Source: a bacterium
Lineage (GTDB): Bacteria; Bdellovibrionota_C; UBA2361; SZUA-149
Direction of reading: 5' to 3'
Assembly (NCBI GenBank): GCA_003230795.1
Contig: QIGM01000214.1
Location: forward strand, 1-5,712
Length of the DNA stretch: 5,712 bases
The translations under genes and the position numbers were made by a program. Positions 5,299-5,712 of this stretch are shown one piece after another; the first letter of the stretch is position 1; every line of letters begins with the position of its first letter. The notes under the pieces were generated by a model. That model saw only the letters and a program-made list of their open reading frames with translations, searched no databases and was not told where the DNA came from.

Positions 5299-5712
5299 AT
5301 GTTTGATGCACTTCAGTCCAAACTAGAAACTACTTTCAAGCAGTTACGAAACCGAGGAAAGCTCTCTGAAGCCGATATAGACGCGGCGATGAAAGAGATT
5401 CGCACCGCCCTGCTCGAAGCGGACGTGAACTTTCAGGTCGCAAAAGACTTCTGCGCAAACGTAAAGGAACACGCCGCAGGAATGAAGGTTCTCAAAAGCC
5501 TCAATCCTGGGCAGATGGTGATAAAGTTTGTTCACGAGGAGCTTGAGCGCACTCTAGGTGAGCACGAACCTCTCAATCTTCGCTTCGCCCCACCCGTCGT
5601 AATCATGCTCGTCGGTCTTCAAGGTTCTGGAAAGACCACCTCCTGCGCTAAGCTTGCGCGCCATCTCAAAGAAGACCTGAAGCGCACGCCGCTTCTCTGC
5701 TCAGTGGATGTC
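5299..5712 (+). CDS. ffh: Signal recognition particle protein Ffh, N-terminal part (runs off the window)
   Basis: Ffh is the SRP54-type GTPase that, with 4.5S RNA, binds signal sequences at the ribosome and delivers nascent membrane proteins to FtsY. The 138 codons present cover the N domain and the start of the G domain. They include MFDALQSKLE (1-10), the conserved ALLEADVN motif (37-44), the P-loop GLQGSGKTT (106-114) and SVDV (135-138), which begins the usual DxYR GTPase motif at the window edge. The rest of the G domain and the M domain lie beyond 5712. The ATG at 5299 gives the normal N-terminus, though the preceding AATTAAG is a poor ribosome-binding site. The frame is intact and all visible motifs are standard. 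Confidence 0.96.
   Translation, partial: MFDALQSKLETTFKQLRNRGKLSEADIDAAMKEIRTALLEADVNFQVAKDFCANVKEHAAGMKVLKSLNPGQMVIKFVHEELERTLGEHEPLNLRFAPPVVIMLVGLQGSGKTTSCAKLARHLKEDLKRTPLLCSVDV

Noticed and set aside
5344..5535. Minus-strand 63-residue open frame
   Set aside because: It is antisense to the conserved Ffh N domain.

Overview
The window carries six complete genes and the start of a seventh, all ordinary chromosomal genes of a bacterium with intermediate GC content. The makeup (S20, Ffh, a cytoplasmic LD-carboxypeptidase, a single FolC, methylmalonyl-CoA epimerase and a CheY-like protein) suggests a Gram-negative, possibly a deltaproteobacterial-type lineage. That placement is an inference from gene content only. 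No tRNA, rRNA, CRISPR array, insertion sequence or phage gene is visible.

Layout. Bases 1-230 hold no gene that can be identified. They contain a perfect 31-bp palindrome (61-91), a plausible promoter and a leader hairpin followed by a T run, all ahead of rpsT (231-500, plus strand). A convergent gap of about 90 bp follows. Next comes a tight three-gene minus-strand cluster, read right to left: LD-carboxypeptidase (4104 to 3142), a class C beta-lactamase-fold protein (3133 to 1925) and folC (1921 to 590), with gaps of 8 and 3 bases. A divergent regulatory region (about 4105-4258) separates this cluster from plus-strand methylmalonyl-CoA epimerase (ending 4705). A small CheY-like receiver protein (4860-5234) and the N-terminal part of ffh (from 5299, cut by the window edge) follow on the plus strand.

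How the genes work together. LD-carboxypeptidase removes the terminal D-Ala from recycled murein tetrapeptides. The adjacent beta-lactamase-fold protein may act in the same or a related cell-wall or amide/ester pathway, while FolC serves folate metabolism and is probably only co-transcribed. The epimerase belongs to the propionyl-CoA to succinyl-CoA route. rpsT and ffh serve translation and co-translational membrane targeting.

Most notable points. (1) The receiver protein has lost its phosphoacceptor Asp (Ser54) and its conserved Lys (Tyr106), so it looks like a pseudo-receiver. (2) The epimerase reading frame has all its metal ligands but no ATG, GTG or TTG at its 5' end; an ATC codon is the best-placed start. 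(3) The serine hydrolase has Gly where the SxxK nucleophile should be and an altered third motif. (4) Two predicted promoters (rpsT and the epimerase) would each place a hairpin almost exactly at the 5' end of the mRNA. I found no clearly new multi-gene system; the novelty candidates are these individual oddities.
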